From the NCBI RefSeq assembly GCF_001590725.1, contig NZ_LQXR01000006.1:1-64000 (forward strand): a DNA stretch of 64,000 nucleotides, given 5' to 3'. Each line of letters starts with the position of its first letter. Position 1 is the first letter of the stretch. The notes below the pieces were generated by a model. That model made no database searches. It saw only the letters and a program-made list of their open reading frames with translations, and was not told the DNA's origin. Source of the stretch: Snodgrassella sp. CFCC 13594. Its GTDB lineage: Bacteria; Pseudomonadota; Gammaproteobacteria; Burkholderiales; Neisseriaceae. A program made the position numbers and the translations under genes. Positions 43,103 to 52,575 of this stretch are shown here, one piece after another.

Positions 43103-43486
43103 TTAAATGGCGGCTATAAACAGCGCAATGATGCAGACCACACTTGCCATCCAGGTCAGAGAACGGGCAGATGAGTAATCTTTGATGTACAACACGCAAT
43201 AAATAATGCGGCTAATAACGAATAACACCGCCCAGAGATTGATGGTGAATTGTGCTGCATGTCCAGTCGCGTGGGCAATAATCACGGCCGCTGCAAAAGG
43301 CGCAAAAATTTCAAAACTGTTTTGTTGGGCAGCGTTCGCACGGGCGGCCGAACCTTGAGTGTGTGCCAAAAAAGCGCGTGGATCATGATTGTCATTGGAA
43401 GAAAAGCCGCCGGATTTTTTGGCATAGGCTGCACAGCCCCAAGGTAGGAAGATGGCAATCAAAACACACCAGTAAGCCAAAGTCAT
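43103..43486 (-). CDS. MAPEG family membrane protein
   Basis: MAPEG proteins are small four-helix membrane proteins related to microsomal glutathione transferases; bacterial members have mostly unknown substrates. The 127-residue product starts MTLAYWCVLIAIFLPWGCAAYAK after an AGGAG ribosome site, and has the conserved stretch RANAAQQNSFEIFAPFAAAVI with the Asn-Glu pair, then the second helix pair. It resembles the neisserial and E. coli YecN-like group. Monocistronic. The true start excludes a long upstream open frame. Confidence 0.85.
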   Translation of the reverse strand: MTLAYWCVLIAIFLPWGCAAYAKKSGGFSSNDNHDPRAFLAHTQGSAARANAAQQNSFEIFAPFAAAVIIAHATGHAAQFTINLWAVLFVISRIIYCVLYIKDYSSARSLTWMASVVCIIALFIAAI

Positions 43487-43701
43487 GTCAGTTTCTCCTG
43501 ATATAAACCATAAGATGTGGCACAAAGTACCACATCTTGAGCAGGCTCTGAAGTCAAAAATAGAGCGGTGGGTTTAATTCTCTGTAAGCGAGAATAGAAC
43601 TTGCCATTGCGGACAGCTTTACCGAGGCTTTCAACTATAAGATAATGTAACAATTTTTCAGGCAGCCGAGGCAGTATAAAAACAATTTTATGCCGATAGT
43701 G

Positions 43702-43713
43702 AGGTTGCCTGAA
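43702..43713 (+). repeat. DNA uptake sequence variant AGGTTGCCTGAA
   Basis: Upstream of pgk. A partial TTCAGGCAGCC copy lies 50 bases before it at 43658. Confidence 0.6.
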
Positions 43714-43747
43714 AAGCGCTATCTCTGTTTGATTAGGAATACCTACC

Positions 43748-44932
43748 ATGTCTTTTAATAAACTGGCAGACCAGCAAGTTGCCGGAAAAACAGTATTGAT
43801 TCGTGCTGATATGAACGTGCCCATGAATGATGGGGTGATTACCGACGATACACGCATTCGCGCTTCTTTGGCGTCCATTCGATTTTGTCTGGACAATGGT
43901 GCGGCAGTGATTGTCATGACACATCTGGGCCGTCCTACCGAAGGCGAAGCCAAGCCACAAGACAGTGTGGCGCCCATAGCCGCCAGATTGGGCGCATTGT
44001 TGCAACAGAATGTGCCCGTTTTGGATGACTGGCGGGAGCGCAAGCCTATTGTGCAACCGGGTCAAGTCGCTATGTTGCCCAATGTACGATTGAATCCAGG
44101 TGAAAAGAAAAATAATGCGCAGTTGGGCGAGGCTTATGCATCGGTGTGTGACCTCTATGTAAATGATGCATTTGGTACCGCGCATCGCGCAGAGGCTTCT
44201 ACTGTGGCCGTGGCCAAATCCGCGCCGTTAGCGTGTGCAGGTATTTTATTGTCGGCCGAATTGGATGCTTTGGGTGCTGCTTTGAAAAACCCAGGCCGCC
44301 CTTTAGTTGCCATTGTGGCGGGCAGTAAAGTATCCACCAAATTGACGATTCTAGACAGCCTAGCGGATAAAGTGGATTTGCTCATCGTCGGTGGCGGGAT
44401 TGCCAATACCTTCTTATTGGCCGCTGGTCACCCGATCGGCCTGTCCTTAGCAGAGCCTGCTTTACAGGAAGAGTCGCAAAAAATCATGGCCAAAATTGTG
44501 GCTAAAGGTGGGCAAGTACCCTTGCCCGTGGATGTGGTGGTGGCCAAAACCTTCGCTGCCGATGCACCTGCGACCATTAAACGTATTGATGAAGTGGCCC
44601 CTGACGATTTGATTTTGGATATTGGTCCACAATCTGCTCAGGCCTTGGCTGGTCTGATTATGGCTGCAGGCACCGTTGTGTGGAATGGGCCAGTTGGGGT
44701 ATTTGAATTTGATGCTTTCGCACATGGTACTGAGGTTTTAGCCCAGGCCATTGCTAATAGTAAAGCATTTTCGATCGCCGGCGGTGGGGATACATTGGCT
44801 GCCATTGCTAAATTTGGTGTAGGCGACAAAATGGGTTACATCAGTACTGGTGGTGGCGCTTTCTTGGAATTTTTAGAAGGCAAATCATTGCCTGCAGTGG
44901 CAGTATTAACACAGTGTGCGTGCGCTGCTTAA
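43748..44932 (+). CDS. pgk: phosphoglycerate kinase
   Basis: Pgk transfers phosphate from 1,3-bisphosphoglycerate to ADP in glycolysis. The 394-residue product contains the substrate-binding segments [17 protein letters not shown] and [13 protein letters not shown], the hinge region [13 protein letters not shown], and the nucleotide-binding [13 protein letters not shown] with the final [14 protein letters not shown]. Length and motifs are complete. Monocistronic, with a terminator just after the stop. Confidence 0.97.
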   Translation: MSFNKLADQQVAGKTVLIRADMNVPMNDGVITDDTRIRASLASIRFCLDNGAAVIVMTHLGRPTEGEAKPQDSVAPIAARLGALLQQNVPVLDDWRERKPIVQPGQVAMLPNVRLNPGEKKNNAQLGEAYASVCDLYVNDAFGTAHRAEASTVAVAKSAPLACAGILLSAELDALGAALKNPGRPLVAIVAGSKVSTKLTILDSLADKVDLLIVGGGIANTFLLAAGHPIGLSLAEPALQEESQKIMAKIVAKGGQVPLPVDVVVAKTFAADAPATIKRIDEVAPDDLILDIGPQSAQALAGLIMAAGTVVWNGPVGVFEFDAFAHGTEVLAQAIANSKAFSIAGGGDTLAAIAKFGVGDKMGYISTGGGAFLEFLEGKSLPAVAVLTQCACAA

Positions 44933-44949
44933 ATTAATTTCTGCGTTGC

Positions 44950-44961
44950 AGGTTGCCTGAA
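44950..44961 (+). repeat. DNA uptake sequence variant AGGTTGCCTGAA
   Basis: Between the pgk stop and its terminator. Confidence 0.6.
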
Positions 44962-44986
44962 ACCGCGAGTGTAATCGCGGTTTTTA
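44960..44986 (+). terminator. terminator of pgk
   Basis: Stem AACCGCGA/TCGCGGTT with a six-base loop, followed by TTTT. Confidence 0.8.
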
Positions 44987-45118
44987 ATGCGCTTTACATT
45001 TGTGGCGGGATTTTTTACGAATAATAGACCATGATTAACGGCTTTTCGTCTTAACATTCGTTCATCGCGCAGACAAATAAATAAAGCTGCGCAATTTCAC
45101 AACGCGAGGAACAAAATC

Positions 45119-45583
45119 ATGAAATTGATGAAGCATACTTTGGTTGCAGCCACTGCCGCTGCATTGTCTATGGCTTCCATGAGCGCAATGGCACAGCCGA
45201 AAGATGGCCCACGTGGTCCTAATCCTGCTTTTGCATCATTGAAATTGACCGATGCCCAAAAAGCACAAATCAAAAAAATCAATGAGTCTTATCGTCCAGC
45301 ACAGCGTCCAGATCATGCCGATATGGAAAAATCATGGAAAAATTTCCAAGCTGACCGTACTGCTTTATTGAAAAATAAAACATTTGATGCCAACAAAGCT
45401 CGCGCTCTGATTCAGCAGCAACAGCAACAGCGCGAAGCATTCGAATTGAAAAATTTGGAACGCGAACATGCTGTATTTCAGGTTTTGACACCTGCACAGC
45501 AAGAACAAGTGATTAAAGAGCAAGCCAATCGCAAACACCAACCAATGAAACATGGTGCCAAACCAGCACCAGAAAATAAATAA
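45119..45583 (+). CDS. Spy/CpxP-like periplasmic protein
   Basis: A 154-residue exported protein: signal peptide MKLMKHTLVAATAAALSMAS to about AMA, then an all-helical, charged, Gln-rich body. Two LTxxQ motifs (LTDAQKAQI and LTPAQQEQV) mark the Spy/CpxP family of envelope-stress chaperones and sensors. There are no cysteines. In E. coli, Spy is induced by Cpx and Bae; no such two-component genes are nearby, so its control is open. GAGGAA precedes the ATG and a strong terminator follows, so it is a monocistronic unit. Confidence 0.82.
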   Translation: MKLMKHTLVAATAAALSMASMSAMAQPKDGPRGPNPAFASLKLTDAQKAQIKKINESYRPAQRPDHADMEKSWKNFQADRTALLKNKTFDANKARALIQQQQQQREAFELKNLEREHAVFQVLTPAQQEQVIKEQANRKHQPMKHGAKPAPENK

Positions 45584-45620
45584 TTTTTAATACCAATTAT
45601 TGAATGAATGGTTCTGTTAA

Positions 45621-45648
45621 AAACCAAGCCTTAAGGCTTGGTTTTTTT
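45621..45648 (+). terminator. terminator of the Spy-like gene
   Basis: Ten-bp stem AAACCAAGCC/GGCTTGGTTT with a TTAA loop, followed by TTTT. Confidence 0.87.
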
Positions 45649-45743
45649 ATGCACATTATTGGTTGTTAAACAAGGTGGTCTGTTCATGTTACATTGGTGG
45701 TTTATGTTCATGTGAAGCGCAGAATTGAATAAGGATGAGCATT

Positions 45744-46790
45744 ATGCTGATACAGGCCATTAGGTTGGATCAATTGTTGGTGCGAGCACGCAGTGCCGGT
45801 ACCGATGCACTGGTTTCTGCGCTGGCGGCAGCGGTGGCGTGGTTATTGGCCCAATACTGGTTTGATCAACCTAAGCCTTTGTTTGCAGCCATTACGGCCA
45901 TTATTTGTTTGGCGCCTGGTTTGCCGAGCCATGGTCTGCAGAGCATCAGTGTGGTGGTGGGGGTGGCCATTGGCATGGTGGTGGGTGAGGTAGTATTGCG
46001 CTTGCCGATTGAGCCGATGCTGATTAAGGTTAGTTTGGCCACGGTGGTGTCAATGATCTTGGCGGCCAGCTTGGGCTTTGCAGCCGTGGTGCCAATACAA
46101 GCCGGCGTTTCAGCCGTTTTAATTATTGCTTTTGGGCCAGAAACAGCTGGATTTGCCCGTTTGCTGGATGTGTTGGTGGGATCTGCAGTGGGTTTGTTGT
46201 TTAGCCAAATCGTATTCACGCCCAGCCCCAAGAGGCAATTGGATCAGGCAGCCACAGGTCTGTTATCACAATTGGCGGGTGGATTGCGCAGTATTTGCGC
46301 GGGTATGAATGAGATGCAAAGCCCACTTTTACATCGAGGCGTGCAACGCATATCTGGCGCACATGTTCAGGTAGAAGCCTTGGATACAGCCATTGTGAGT
46401 GCTCGACGGGCCGCGCAGTGGTCAATACGTGGTCGGTGGGAAGCACAAAGCGTGCATGAGAAAATCGCTCGATTTGATCGGCGAGGTATTCGTTTGTATG
46501 CATCTACATTATTGTTGGCCGAAGCCATCAGCGATGCCACCCGAAAATCATGGGATCACGAAATCGCCCCCATGCCAGCCGCTATGCCTCAGCTCATTAG
46601 TGATGTGGCTGATGTGTGTGAAAATGCCATGGTGTTGCTGTATACCTCGAAACAGCCAGATATAGCGCAGATACAGCAACACTTGGCGGCTTTAACACCT
46701 ATTACAGCGCCTGCTTGGCAAAATTGTGTGGCTTTGGTTGAAGACACAATTGCCGTCATTGAGCGTTTTGCTGGTAGCGATGCGCATTGA
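45744..46790 (+). CDS. FUSC/aromatic-acid-exporter-like membrane protein
   Basis: The 348-residue product has six close-spaced hydrophobic helices in its first 165 residues (FAAITAIICLAPGL, VVVGVAIGMVVGEVVL and so on) and a soluble helical C-terminal half. This fits the ArAE_1/FUSC group, some of which export aromatic acids. The specific substrate is unknown. Start was set at the ATG nine bases after AAGGA; the ATG at 45735 touches the ribosome site. It runs in the same direction as the aminotransferase gene, 109 bases on. Confidence 0.75.
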   Translation: MLIQAIRLDQLLVRARSAGTDALVSALAAAVAWLLAQYWFDQPKPLFAAITAIICLAPGLPSHGLQSISVVVGVAIGMVVGEVVLRLPIEPMLIKVSLATVVSMILAASLGFAAVVPIQAGVSAVLIIAFGPETAGFARLLDVLVGSAVGLLFSQIVFTPSPKRQLDQAATGLLSQLAGGLRSICAGMNEMQSPLLHRGVQRISGAHVQVEALDTAIVSARRAAQWSIRGRWEAQSVHEKIARFDRRGIRLYASTLLLAEAISDATRKSWDHEIAPMPAAMPQLISDVADVCENAMVLLYTSKQPDIAQIQQHLAALTPITAPAWQNCVALVEDTIAVIERFAGSDAH

Positions 46791-46899
46791 CAGAGCCATT
46801 GCTTAGACCTTAATGTTTTGTTTATGCAGGCTGTCTGAAACAGCTTGTACGAAACGTGGGCACTTTCATTGATAACTTAGACAAGGCAAAGGTGGTTTT

Positions 46900-48210
46900 A
46901 TGGCTCAGCAGCAGACAGTCGACAACAGTGATGTGTTTTTGATGGACAGGGAATATGTTTTTCATTCTTGGTCAGTGCAAGGCCAGGTTAAGCCGCTGGT
47001 GATTCAATCTGGCGAGGGCTGTCGCTTGTGGGATTATGATGGCAAAAGTTACTTGGATTTCAGTAGCCAGCTGGTCAATACCAATATTGGTCACCAACAT
47101 CCTAAAGTGGTGGCGGCGATCAAAGCACAGGCTGATGTATTGACCACCATTGCGCCGGCAACCGCCAACTGGACGCGCGATCAGGCGGCCAAACGCATTG
47201 TTGAGCTCGCACCTGCTGGGTTTAAAAAAGTCTTTTTCACCAATGCTGGTGCCGATGCAGACGAAAACGCCATGCGTATGGCGCGTTTATACACTGGTCG
47301 CGATAAAATTCTGTCTTCTTACCGTTCTTACCATGGCAATACCGGCGCCGCAGTGGTGGCTACGGGTGACTGGCGGCGCTGGCCGAATGAATATGCGCGC
47401 GGACATGTGCATTTTTTCAGCCCTTATTTGTATCGAACTGAGTTTTGGGCTGAAAATGAGCAAGAAGAGTGTGAACGTGCATTGCAGCATTTACGCCGAG
47501 TGATTGAAAGCGAGGGGCCAGCCTCCATTGCAGCCGTATTGCTCGAAAGTATTCCCGGTACCGCAGGTGTTATGGTGCCGCCTCCTGGCTATATGAAAGG
47601 CGTGCGAGCGCTGTGTGATGAGTTTGGGATTGTCATGATTATGGATGAGGTCATGGCTGGCTTTGGCCGCACGGGCAAATGGTTTGCACTACAAAATTTT
47701 GATGTGATACCGGATTTAATTACCTTTGCTAAAGGGGTGAATTCGGGCTATGTACCGGCCGGTGGCGTGATCGTGTCTGAAAAATTTTGTGATTACTTCG
47801 ACGACAAAATGTTCCCTGGTGGCTTAACGTATTCTGGGCACCCGCTGGCCATGGCGGCGATTGTGGCTACGATTGATGCGATGAGAGAAGAAAAAATCGT
47901 TGAAAACGCCGCACATGTGGGTAATGGCGTATTGGCAGAAGGGTTGCGTGCTTTGGCAGCCAAACATGATGTGATCGGTGACGTGCGTGGATTGGGTGTA
48001 TTTTGGGCGCTGGAATTGGTGTCTGATCGCAGTAAAAAAACGCCGTTGTCGGCGGCTGCCATGGGTCAATTAAAGGCCAGTATGTTGTCGCAAGGCTTAC
48101 TGCCTTTTGTGGCGGAAAACCGCATCCATGTGGTGCCACCTTGTATTGTGCGCGAAGAAGAAATTAAAGAGGCATTGGCTGTTTACGATAAGGCATTGAG
48201 TAGTTTATAA
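46900..48210 (+). CDS. class III PLP-dependent aminotransferase
   Basis: A fold-type I aminotransferase of the omega/ornithine class, 436 residues. The PLP lysine is in TFAKGVNSGYVPAGG; the cofactor Asp is in IMIMDEVMAGFGRTG; FFTNAGADADENAMRMARLYTGRDK lies upstream. It resembles taurine-pyruvate and related omega-amino acid aminotransferases, but the substrate cannot be assigned from sequence. AAAGGTGG precedes the ATG. The upstream FUSC-like gene could belong to the same unit; the downstream gene is convergent. Confidence 0.85.
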   Translation: MAQQQTVDNSDVFLMDREYVFHSWSVQGQVKPLVIQSGEGCRLWDYDGKSYLDFSSQLVNTNIGHQHPKVVAAIKAQADVLTTIAPATANWTRDQAAKRIVELAPAGFKKVFFTNAGADADENAMRMARLYTGRDKILSSYRSYHGNTGAAVVATGDWRRWPNEYARGHVHFFSPYLYRTEFWAENEQEECERALQHLRRVIESEGPASIAAVLLESIPGTAGVMVPPPGYMKGVRALCDEFGIVMIMDEVMAGFGRTGKWFALQNFDVIPDLITFAKGVNSGYVPAGGVIVSEKFCDYFDDKMFPGGLTYSGHPLAMAAIVATIDAMREEKIVENAAHVGNGVLAEGLRALAAKHDVIGDVRGLGVFWALELVSDRSKKTPLSAAAMGQLKASMLSQGLLPFVAENRIHVVPPCIVREEEIKEALAVYDKALSSL

Positions 48211-48224
48211 GCTCCTGTATGCGT

Positions 48225-48250
48225 TTCAGGCAGCCCTTGGGCTGCCTGAA
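48225..48250. terminator. hairpin of inverted DUS cores between convergent genes
   Basis: A 12-bp stem TTCAGGCAGCCC/GGGCTGCCTGAA with a two-base loop lies between the aminotransferase and the convergent symporter-like gene. The first base of the uptake motif is G, not A. T-runs are weak. Confidence 0.6.
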
Positions 48251-48268
48251 TGTGTTTTAGGGGACATT

Positions 48269-49240
48269 TTATTGCGTTAATCGTCGCGCATATCGCTGCG
48301 CCAGTATGGCACACACCATCAATTGCAGTTGATGAAAAATCATTAATGGCAACAGCATGACGCCGACCATGGCAGGTGCAAATAACACATTGGCCATGGG
48401 TACGCCATTGGCGAGGCTCTTTTTGGAGCCGCAAAAGACAATGGTGATTTCGTCTTCTTTGCTAAATCCCAACCACCGTGCTGCATAAATATTAATCAAG
48501 AGTACCACCATCAAAATGACCAAACTCAACGCCACGATGGTGGCGATGGCCGTACCATTAATTTTGTGCCACAACCCTTCAACGACGGCATCGCTGAATG
48601 CCACATAAACCACCAATAAAATTGAGGAACGGTCGGTTCGATTGACCAAATTTTTATGTCGGTTGATCCACTTAGCCAGCAAAGGGCGCGCCAAATGGCC
48701 CAAGACAAAGGGCAGCATCAGCTTCAATAAAATGGATTCAATGGCAGCCACGGTGTCCACGTGTTGGCCACTGGTGGGCATCATCATGCCGACTAAAATG
48801 GGCGATAAAAATACCCCTAAAATACTGGATGCGGATGCGCTACAAACGGCGGCTGCCACATTGCCGCCAGCCACTGAAGTAAAGGCTATGGCCGATTGGA
48901 CTGTGGCAGGCAGTGCACACAGGTACAAGAAGCCCAAATACAGCGTGGGTGACAAATAGTGTGGTACCAACCAATGCAAGGACAGACCAATCAGTGGGAA
49001 CAACACAAAGGTACTGGCAAACACCAGTAAATGCAGGCGCCAGTGGCCCATACCGGCGCGGATGTTTTCGCGCGAAAGTTTAGCACCGTGCATGAAAAAG
49101 AGCAGGGCAATGGCCACAGTGGTGAGGTTGGTAAAAAAGGTTTTGGCGGCACCTTCACAGGGCAGAATAGTGGCCACAGCCACTACCGCCAACATCATCA
49201 ATAAAAACGGATCGATGCGTAATTTTTGCAGTACATTCAT
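48269..49240 (-). CDS. bile acid:sodium symporter-like protein (YfeH type)
   Basis: A 323-residue membrane protein with about nine to ten helices. Family marks: LLFFMHGAKLSRENIRAG, YLCALPATVQSAIAFTSVAGGNVAAAV and FCGSKKSLANGVPMANVLF, as in the SBF-like/YfeH group. These are related to bile acid symporters and arsenite carriers but their substrates in bacteria are mostly unknown. The ATG overlaps no other gene and has no strong ribosome site. Convergent with the aminotransferase gene, with a DUS hairpin between. Confidence 0.85.
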   Translation of the reverse strand: MNVLQKLRIDPFLLMMLAVVAVATILPCEGAAKTFFTNLTTVAIALLFFMHGAKLSRENIRAGMGHWRLHLLVFASTFVLFPLIGLSLHWLVPHYLSPTLYLGFLYLCALPATVQSAIAFTSVAGGNVAAAVCSASASSILGVFLSPILVGMMMPTSGQHVDTVAAIESILLKLMLPFVLGHLARPLLAKWINRHKNLVNRTDRSSILLVVYVAFSDAVVEGLWHKINGTAIATIVALSLVILMVVLLINIYAARWLGFSKEDEITIVFCGSKKSLANGVPMANVLFAPAMVGVMLLPLMIFHQLQLMVCAILAQRYARRLTQ

Positions 49241-49455
49241 GCGAATTCCGATGTCTGTGGGCGCCAGGGTTGACGCTGCGTTGGGTGAAGTGGCTATTTT
49301 AGCGCATATCGTAATCAGTAATGCGTGTGACTATTTCATTTTGATTAAAATCACCCAAAGCGGCTTTTCCGTATGCGGTTTTGATGTTGTTGCCGGGTAT
49401 TTGTTGCCATCATTGCTGATGGATTGATGCACGCTGGTTGAAATGATAGCCAGCT

Positions 49456-49492
49456 GTTTTCAGGCAACCATCAAATTAAGTTGCCTGAAAAC
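49456..49492 (-). repeat. inverted pair of DUS-like cores after selO
   Basis: The 13-bp stem GTTTTCAGGCAAC/GTTGCCTGAAAAC with an 11-base loop lies 45 bases past the selO stop. It contains variant cores with AC or AG next to TTGCC. Probably the selO terminator, but T-runs are poor. Confidence 0.55.
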
Positions 49493-49537
49493 ATCAACCA
49501 TCAATCATAAAGAGGGCATGGCACCATGCCACGAACA

Positions 49538-51003
49538 TCAACTAGAGCAACTCAGGCACAGGTGTTGGGCCCATTCTGGAGCTGGAACCGCAAAATCAGC
49601 AAATTGTTGCTGCTCAGTAAACGGCGTACGCATGCAGGCTTGTAAGCGTTCAATTTCACGAAAATCATGTTGCTCCTGTGCTTGGATAATTGCTTGCTCG
49701 AGCAAATAATTGCGCAGTACGTATAAGGGGTTGACGCTGTCCATTGCACACTTGCGCTCAGCCTGTATGCAATTTTCTGCTTGCCACCGCAGCACATAGC
49801 GTTGTAACCATGCTTGCAGGTCGCAGTGTCGCGCCACAATTGTGCTAGACGGGCCGGGATCACATGGGGGTGGGTGGGGTCGAAATCGCTGAGATAGCGG
49901 AAAAATAGGGTGAAATCAACGCGGTTGGTGTGCATCTCATCCAATAAATCCTCAATGAACGCACCATCATCAGCTTGGGTGGTGGTCAAGCCCAGCTTCG
50001 CGCGCATGCGCTGTTGGTATGCATCCAGATACCAATCAACATAAGCTTGGAGGGTGCTGAGTAAATCATCAGTGGCCACCAATGGTTGCATGGCCGAAGC
50101 CAGCATGGATAAGTTCCACTGGACAATATAAGGTTGCTGGTCATAAGCATAACGTCGATTCTCATCAGAACTATTGGGTTCAAAGCGTGGTTGGTAGCGA
50201 TCCATAAAGCCAAATGGGCCATAATCAATGGTCAGACCCAGTAGCGACATATTGTCGGTATTGAGGACGCCATGTACAAAACCCACACTTTGCCACGATG
50301 CGACCAGAGCTGCGCTGCGCTGAGTGATGGCCTGAAATAAGGCCAAATAAGGTTCATCCGCCTCGGCGCAATCGGCAAAATAATGCTCAATAAGGTAATC
50401 GGCCAATGGCCGTATCAAAGCATGCTCGCCCCGATGATAAAAATACTCAAAATGACCAAAGCGCAGAAAACTTGGTGCCAATCGGGTGACTATGGCGGTG
50501 GGTTCTAGCCCTTTGCGTCTTGCTTGATCAGGGCTACCAATGAGTGTCAAAGCGCGAGTGGTGGGAATGCCTAAGCCTTGCATGGCTTCAGAGCAAAGGT
50601 ATTCGCGTATGGAGGAGCGCATCACTGCACGCCCATCTGCAAACCGCGAAAATGGTGTGGGTCCAGCGCCTTTAAGCTGCCATTCCCAAGTGTGACCTTG
50701 TGTATCTGTAGATTCACCCAGTATCAGCGCGCGACCATCGCCCAACTGGGGAACATACACACCAAATTGGTGACCACTGTATACGGTGGCTAATGGCGGG
50801 TGTGGCCATTGGGTCAGGCTGCCTGAAAGCGCCAATAGATTATCGGCTTGTTGTAGAAAATGTTCGGGCAAGCCCAGTTGTTGCGCCAATTCGCTGTTGT
50901 ACGCCATCACAAAAGGGTGGTTGAGTGGCGTTGGTAAAACGGGATGATAATAGGCATCGGGCAGCGTAGTTAAACGAGGCGGCTGCAGTGGTAGTGTGTG
51001 CAT
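49538..51003 (-). CDS. selO: protein adenylyltransferase SelO (one-base frameshift)
   Basis: SelO is a pseudokinase-fold enzyme that attaches AMP to proteins, linked to redox balance. The N-terminal 380 residues show VYSGHQFGVYVPQLGDGRA, QLKGAGPTPFSR, RSSIREYLCSEAM, the GVLNTDNMSLLGLTIDYGPFGFMD catalytic stretch, and KLGLTTTQ. The frame breaks near 49825; the second frame resumes as CDLQAWLQRYVLRW and continues through SVNPLYVLRNYLLEQAI to the end. One extra base, for example T in ACTTGC, restores about 488 residues. No selenocysteine or other special C-terminal residue is apparent; bacterial SelO normally ends in Cys-x-x-x, and here the C-terminus is CLSCSS. Confidence 0.9.
50816..50827 (+). 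repeat. DNA uptake sequence inside selO
   Basis: Exact AGGCTGCCTGAA on the strand opposite to selO. Confidence 0.85.
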
Positions 51004-51188
51004 GGCTTTTATCCTGATGGGTTCTTATGGGTTCCATCTTAAACACCCACCTATTTTTCAGCCAGCGGCTTTACAGAGCCATGATCAAGGTCGTGCTGTT
51101 TAGGAACCTTTCATGCAGATGCCATCTAGGCAGGAACCGCAATATTCAGCATGAAAGGTTGCCTCAGCCATGGCGATACAGTATGGCT

Positions 51189-52310
51189 TTATTGGTCAGT
51201 TTGCTTGGATGGCCATGTAGGGTAATCGGTATAGCCTTCAGCGCCACCTCCATAACAGGTAGCTTCGTTGAAATGTTGAAGCGGAGCTCCTATGGCGAAA
51301 CGGTTAACCAAATCCGGATTACCAATAAACGCGCGGCCAAACGCCACGGCATCAGCATAACCTGCTTCAATCACTTGTTCGGCTTTTTCTGCGGTATAGC
51401 CGCCCGCTGTGATGATTGCTTGCTGAAATGTCTCGCGTAAGCGTTGGCGAAAAGCTGGGGTCAATGGTTTGCCACCTGCCCAGTCCGGTTCGGATAAATG
51501 TAAATACGCAATGCCTCGTAGGTTAATTTGTGCCGCCAACCACACGGTATCGTCTTCATGGTAGCCAAAATCGACACCATTGAATGCGCCTAAAGGCGAG
51601 ATTCGAATACCAATGTGATTTTTATCCCATGCGGCCACGCAGGCATCAATGACTTCCAGCATGAGTTTTGCTCGTTTTTCCCGATTGCCACCATAGCCGT
51701 CAGTGCGATGATTGATGACTTCAGCCCAAAATTGACTGAGTAAATAGCCGTGTGCCGCATGGATTTCAATAAAATCAAAACCGGCCTCTCGAGCACGGCG
51801 GGTGGCGGCGGCATAATCAGCAACCACATTGTTGATGTCTTGGATAGTGGCCTCGCGCGGCGGCGTGGTTTCTGCTCGGTATGTCTGGCCTTGTGCATTA
51901 CGCAATGAGGTACGTACATGTAAGCCAGTGACAGCGGAGGCCGAGATAGGTGCTCGCTCTTCGGGTTGCAGGCTGGAGTGAGACACCAATCCCGTATGCC
52001 ACAGTTGTACCGCAATCTTGCCGCCTTTGGCATGAACCGCCGCCACGATCTTGGCCCATGCGGCTTGCTGTTCGTCGGTATGCAAACCGGGCGCGCCTGC
52101 ATAGCCTTTGGCTTGGAATGAAATTTGTGTGGCTTCGGTGATGATGAGTCCTGCTTCGGCCCTTTGAGCATAGTATTCAGCAGCAAAAGGGCCTGGTACG
52201 TCGCCCGGTTCGATGGCGCGCAAGCGCGTTAATGGCGCCATAATAATGCGGTTATTGAGGTGGGCATTGCCCATGGTTAACGGGCTGAATAAGTGAGAGA
52301 AACGTTGCAT
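51189..52310 (-). CDS. alkene reductase, Old Yellow Enzyme family (NemA-like)
   Basis: An FMN enzyme that reduces activated C=C bonds and toxic electrophiles such as N-ethylmaleimide. The 373-residue product shows NNRIIMAPLTRLRA, VQLWHTGLVSH, the substrate-binding HAAHGYLLSQF and the phosphate-binding RAFIGNPDLVNRF, with the C-terminal GGGAEGYTDYP. Length and motifs match N-ethylmaleimide reductase. The start at 52310 has an AAGGA-like site. No nemR gene is adjacent; the gene diverges from the trimeric autotransporter. Confidence 0.93.
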   Translation of the reverse strand: MQRFSHLFSPLTMGNAHLNNRIIMAPLTRLRAIEPGDVPGPFAAEYYAQRAEAGLIITEATQISFQAKGYAGAPGLHTDEQQAAWAKIVAAVHAKGGKIAVQLWHTGLVSHSSLQPEERAPISASAVTGLHVRTSLRNAQGQTYRAETTPPREATIQDINNVVADYAAATRRAREAGFDFIEIHAAHGYLLSQFWAEVINHRTDGYGGNREKRAKLMLEVIDACVAAWDKNHIGIRISPLGAFNGVDFGYHEDDTVWLAAQINLRGIAYLHLSEPDWAGGKPLTPAFRQRLRETFQQAIITAGGYTAEKAEQVIEAGYADAVAFGRAFIGNPDLVNRFAIGAPLQHFNEATCYGGGAEGYTDYPTWPSKQTDQ

Positions 52311-52442
52311 GTGGGATATCCTTTGGAAAACTGACCATTGGGCTGAAATAGCATGTTTAAGACAGATAAGACTTTAAATGATAATGACCATTGTTTTGAA
52401 TAAACCTAAATTAAATCAAATTTTTACATAAAATCAGGTCTT

Positions 52443-52462
52443 ATTACCAGACTTGAGGTAAT
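52443..52462. promoter_or_regulatory. dyad ATTACC-N8-GGTAAT in the nemA-autotransporter interval
   Basis: A six-base inverted repeat lying 133 bases before the nemA-like start and just upstream of the plus-strand promoter. It may bind a regulator of either gene. Confidence 0.3.
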
Positions 52463-52467
52463 TTAAT

Positions 52468-52496
52468 TTGTATAAGATAACGTCATTCGATATGAT
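52468..52496 (+). promoter_or_regulatory. promoter of the trimeric autotransporter gene
   Basis: TTGTAT (52468-52473) and TATGAT (52491-52496) with exactly 17 bases between. Transcription would start near 52503. Confidence 0.6.
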
Positions 52497-52508
52497 GGCC
52501 CCCTTTCA

Positions 52509-52531
52509 AAACATCATGATTCATGATGTTT
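52509..52531 (+). promoter_or_regulatory. palindromic site, CATCATG-N3-CATGATG (copy 2)
   Basis: A perfect palindrome with 11-base arms, AAACATCATGA T TCATGATGTTT, lying at about +6 to +28 of the autotransporter transcript and 44 bases before its ATG. The core (52512-52528) matches the site before the OmpA-like lipoprotein at 22597-22613 in arms and spacing. A position just past the start of transcription is typical of a repressor site. Confidence 0.55.
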
Positions 52532-52575
52532 GAAGTGATGAGCGAAGACAGCTCGGATACTTAAAAGGAGTTTTC

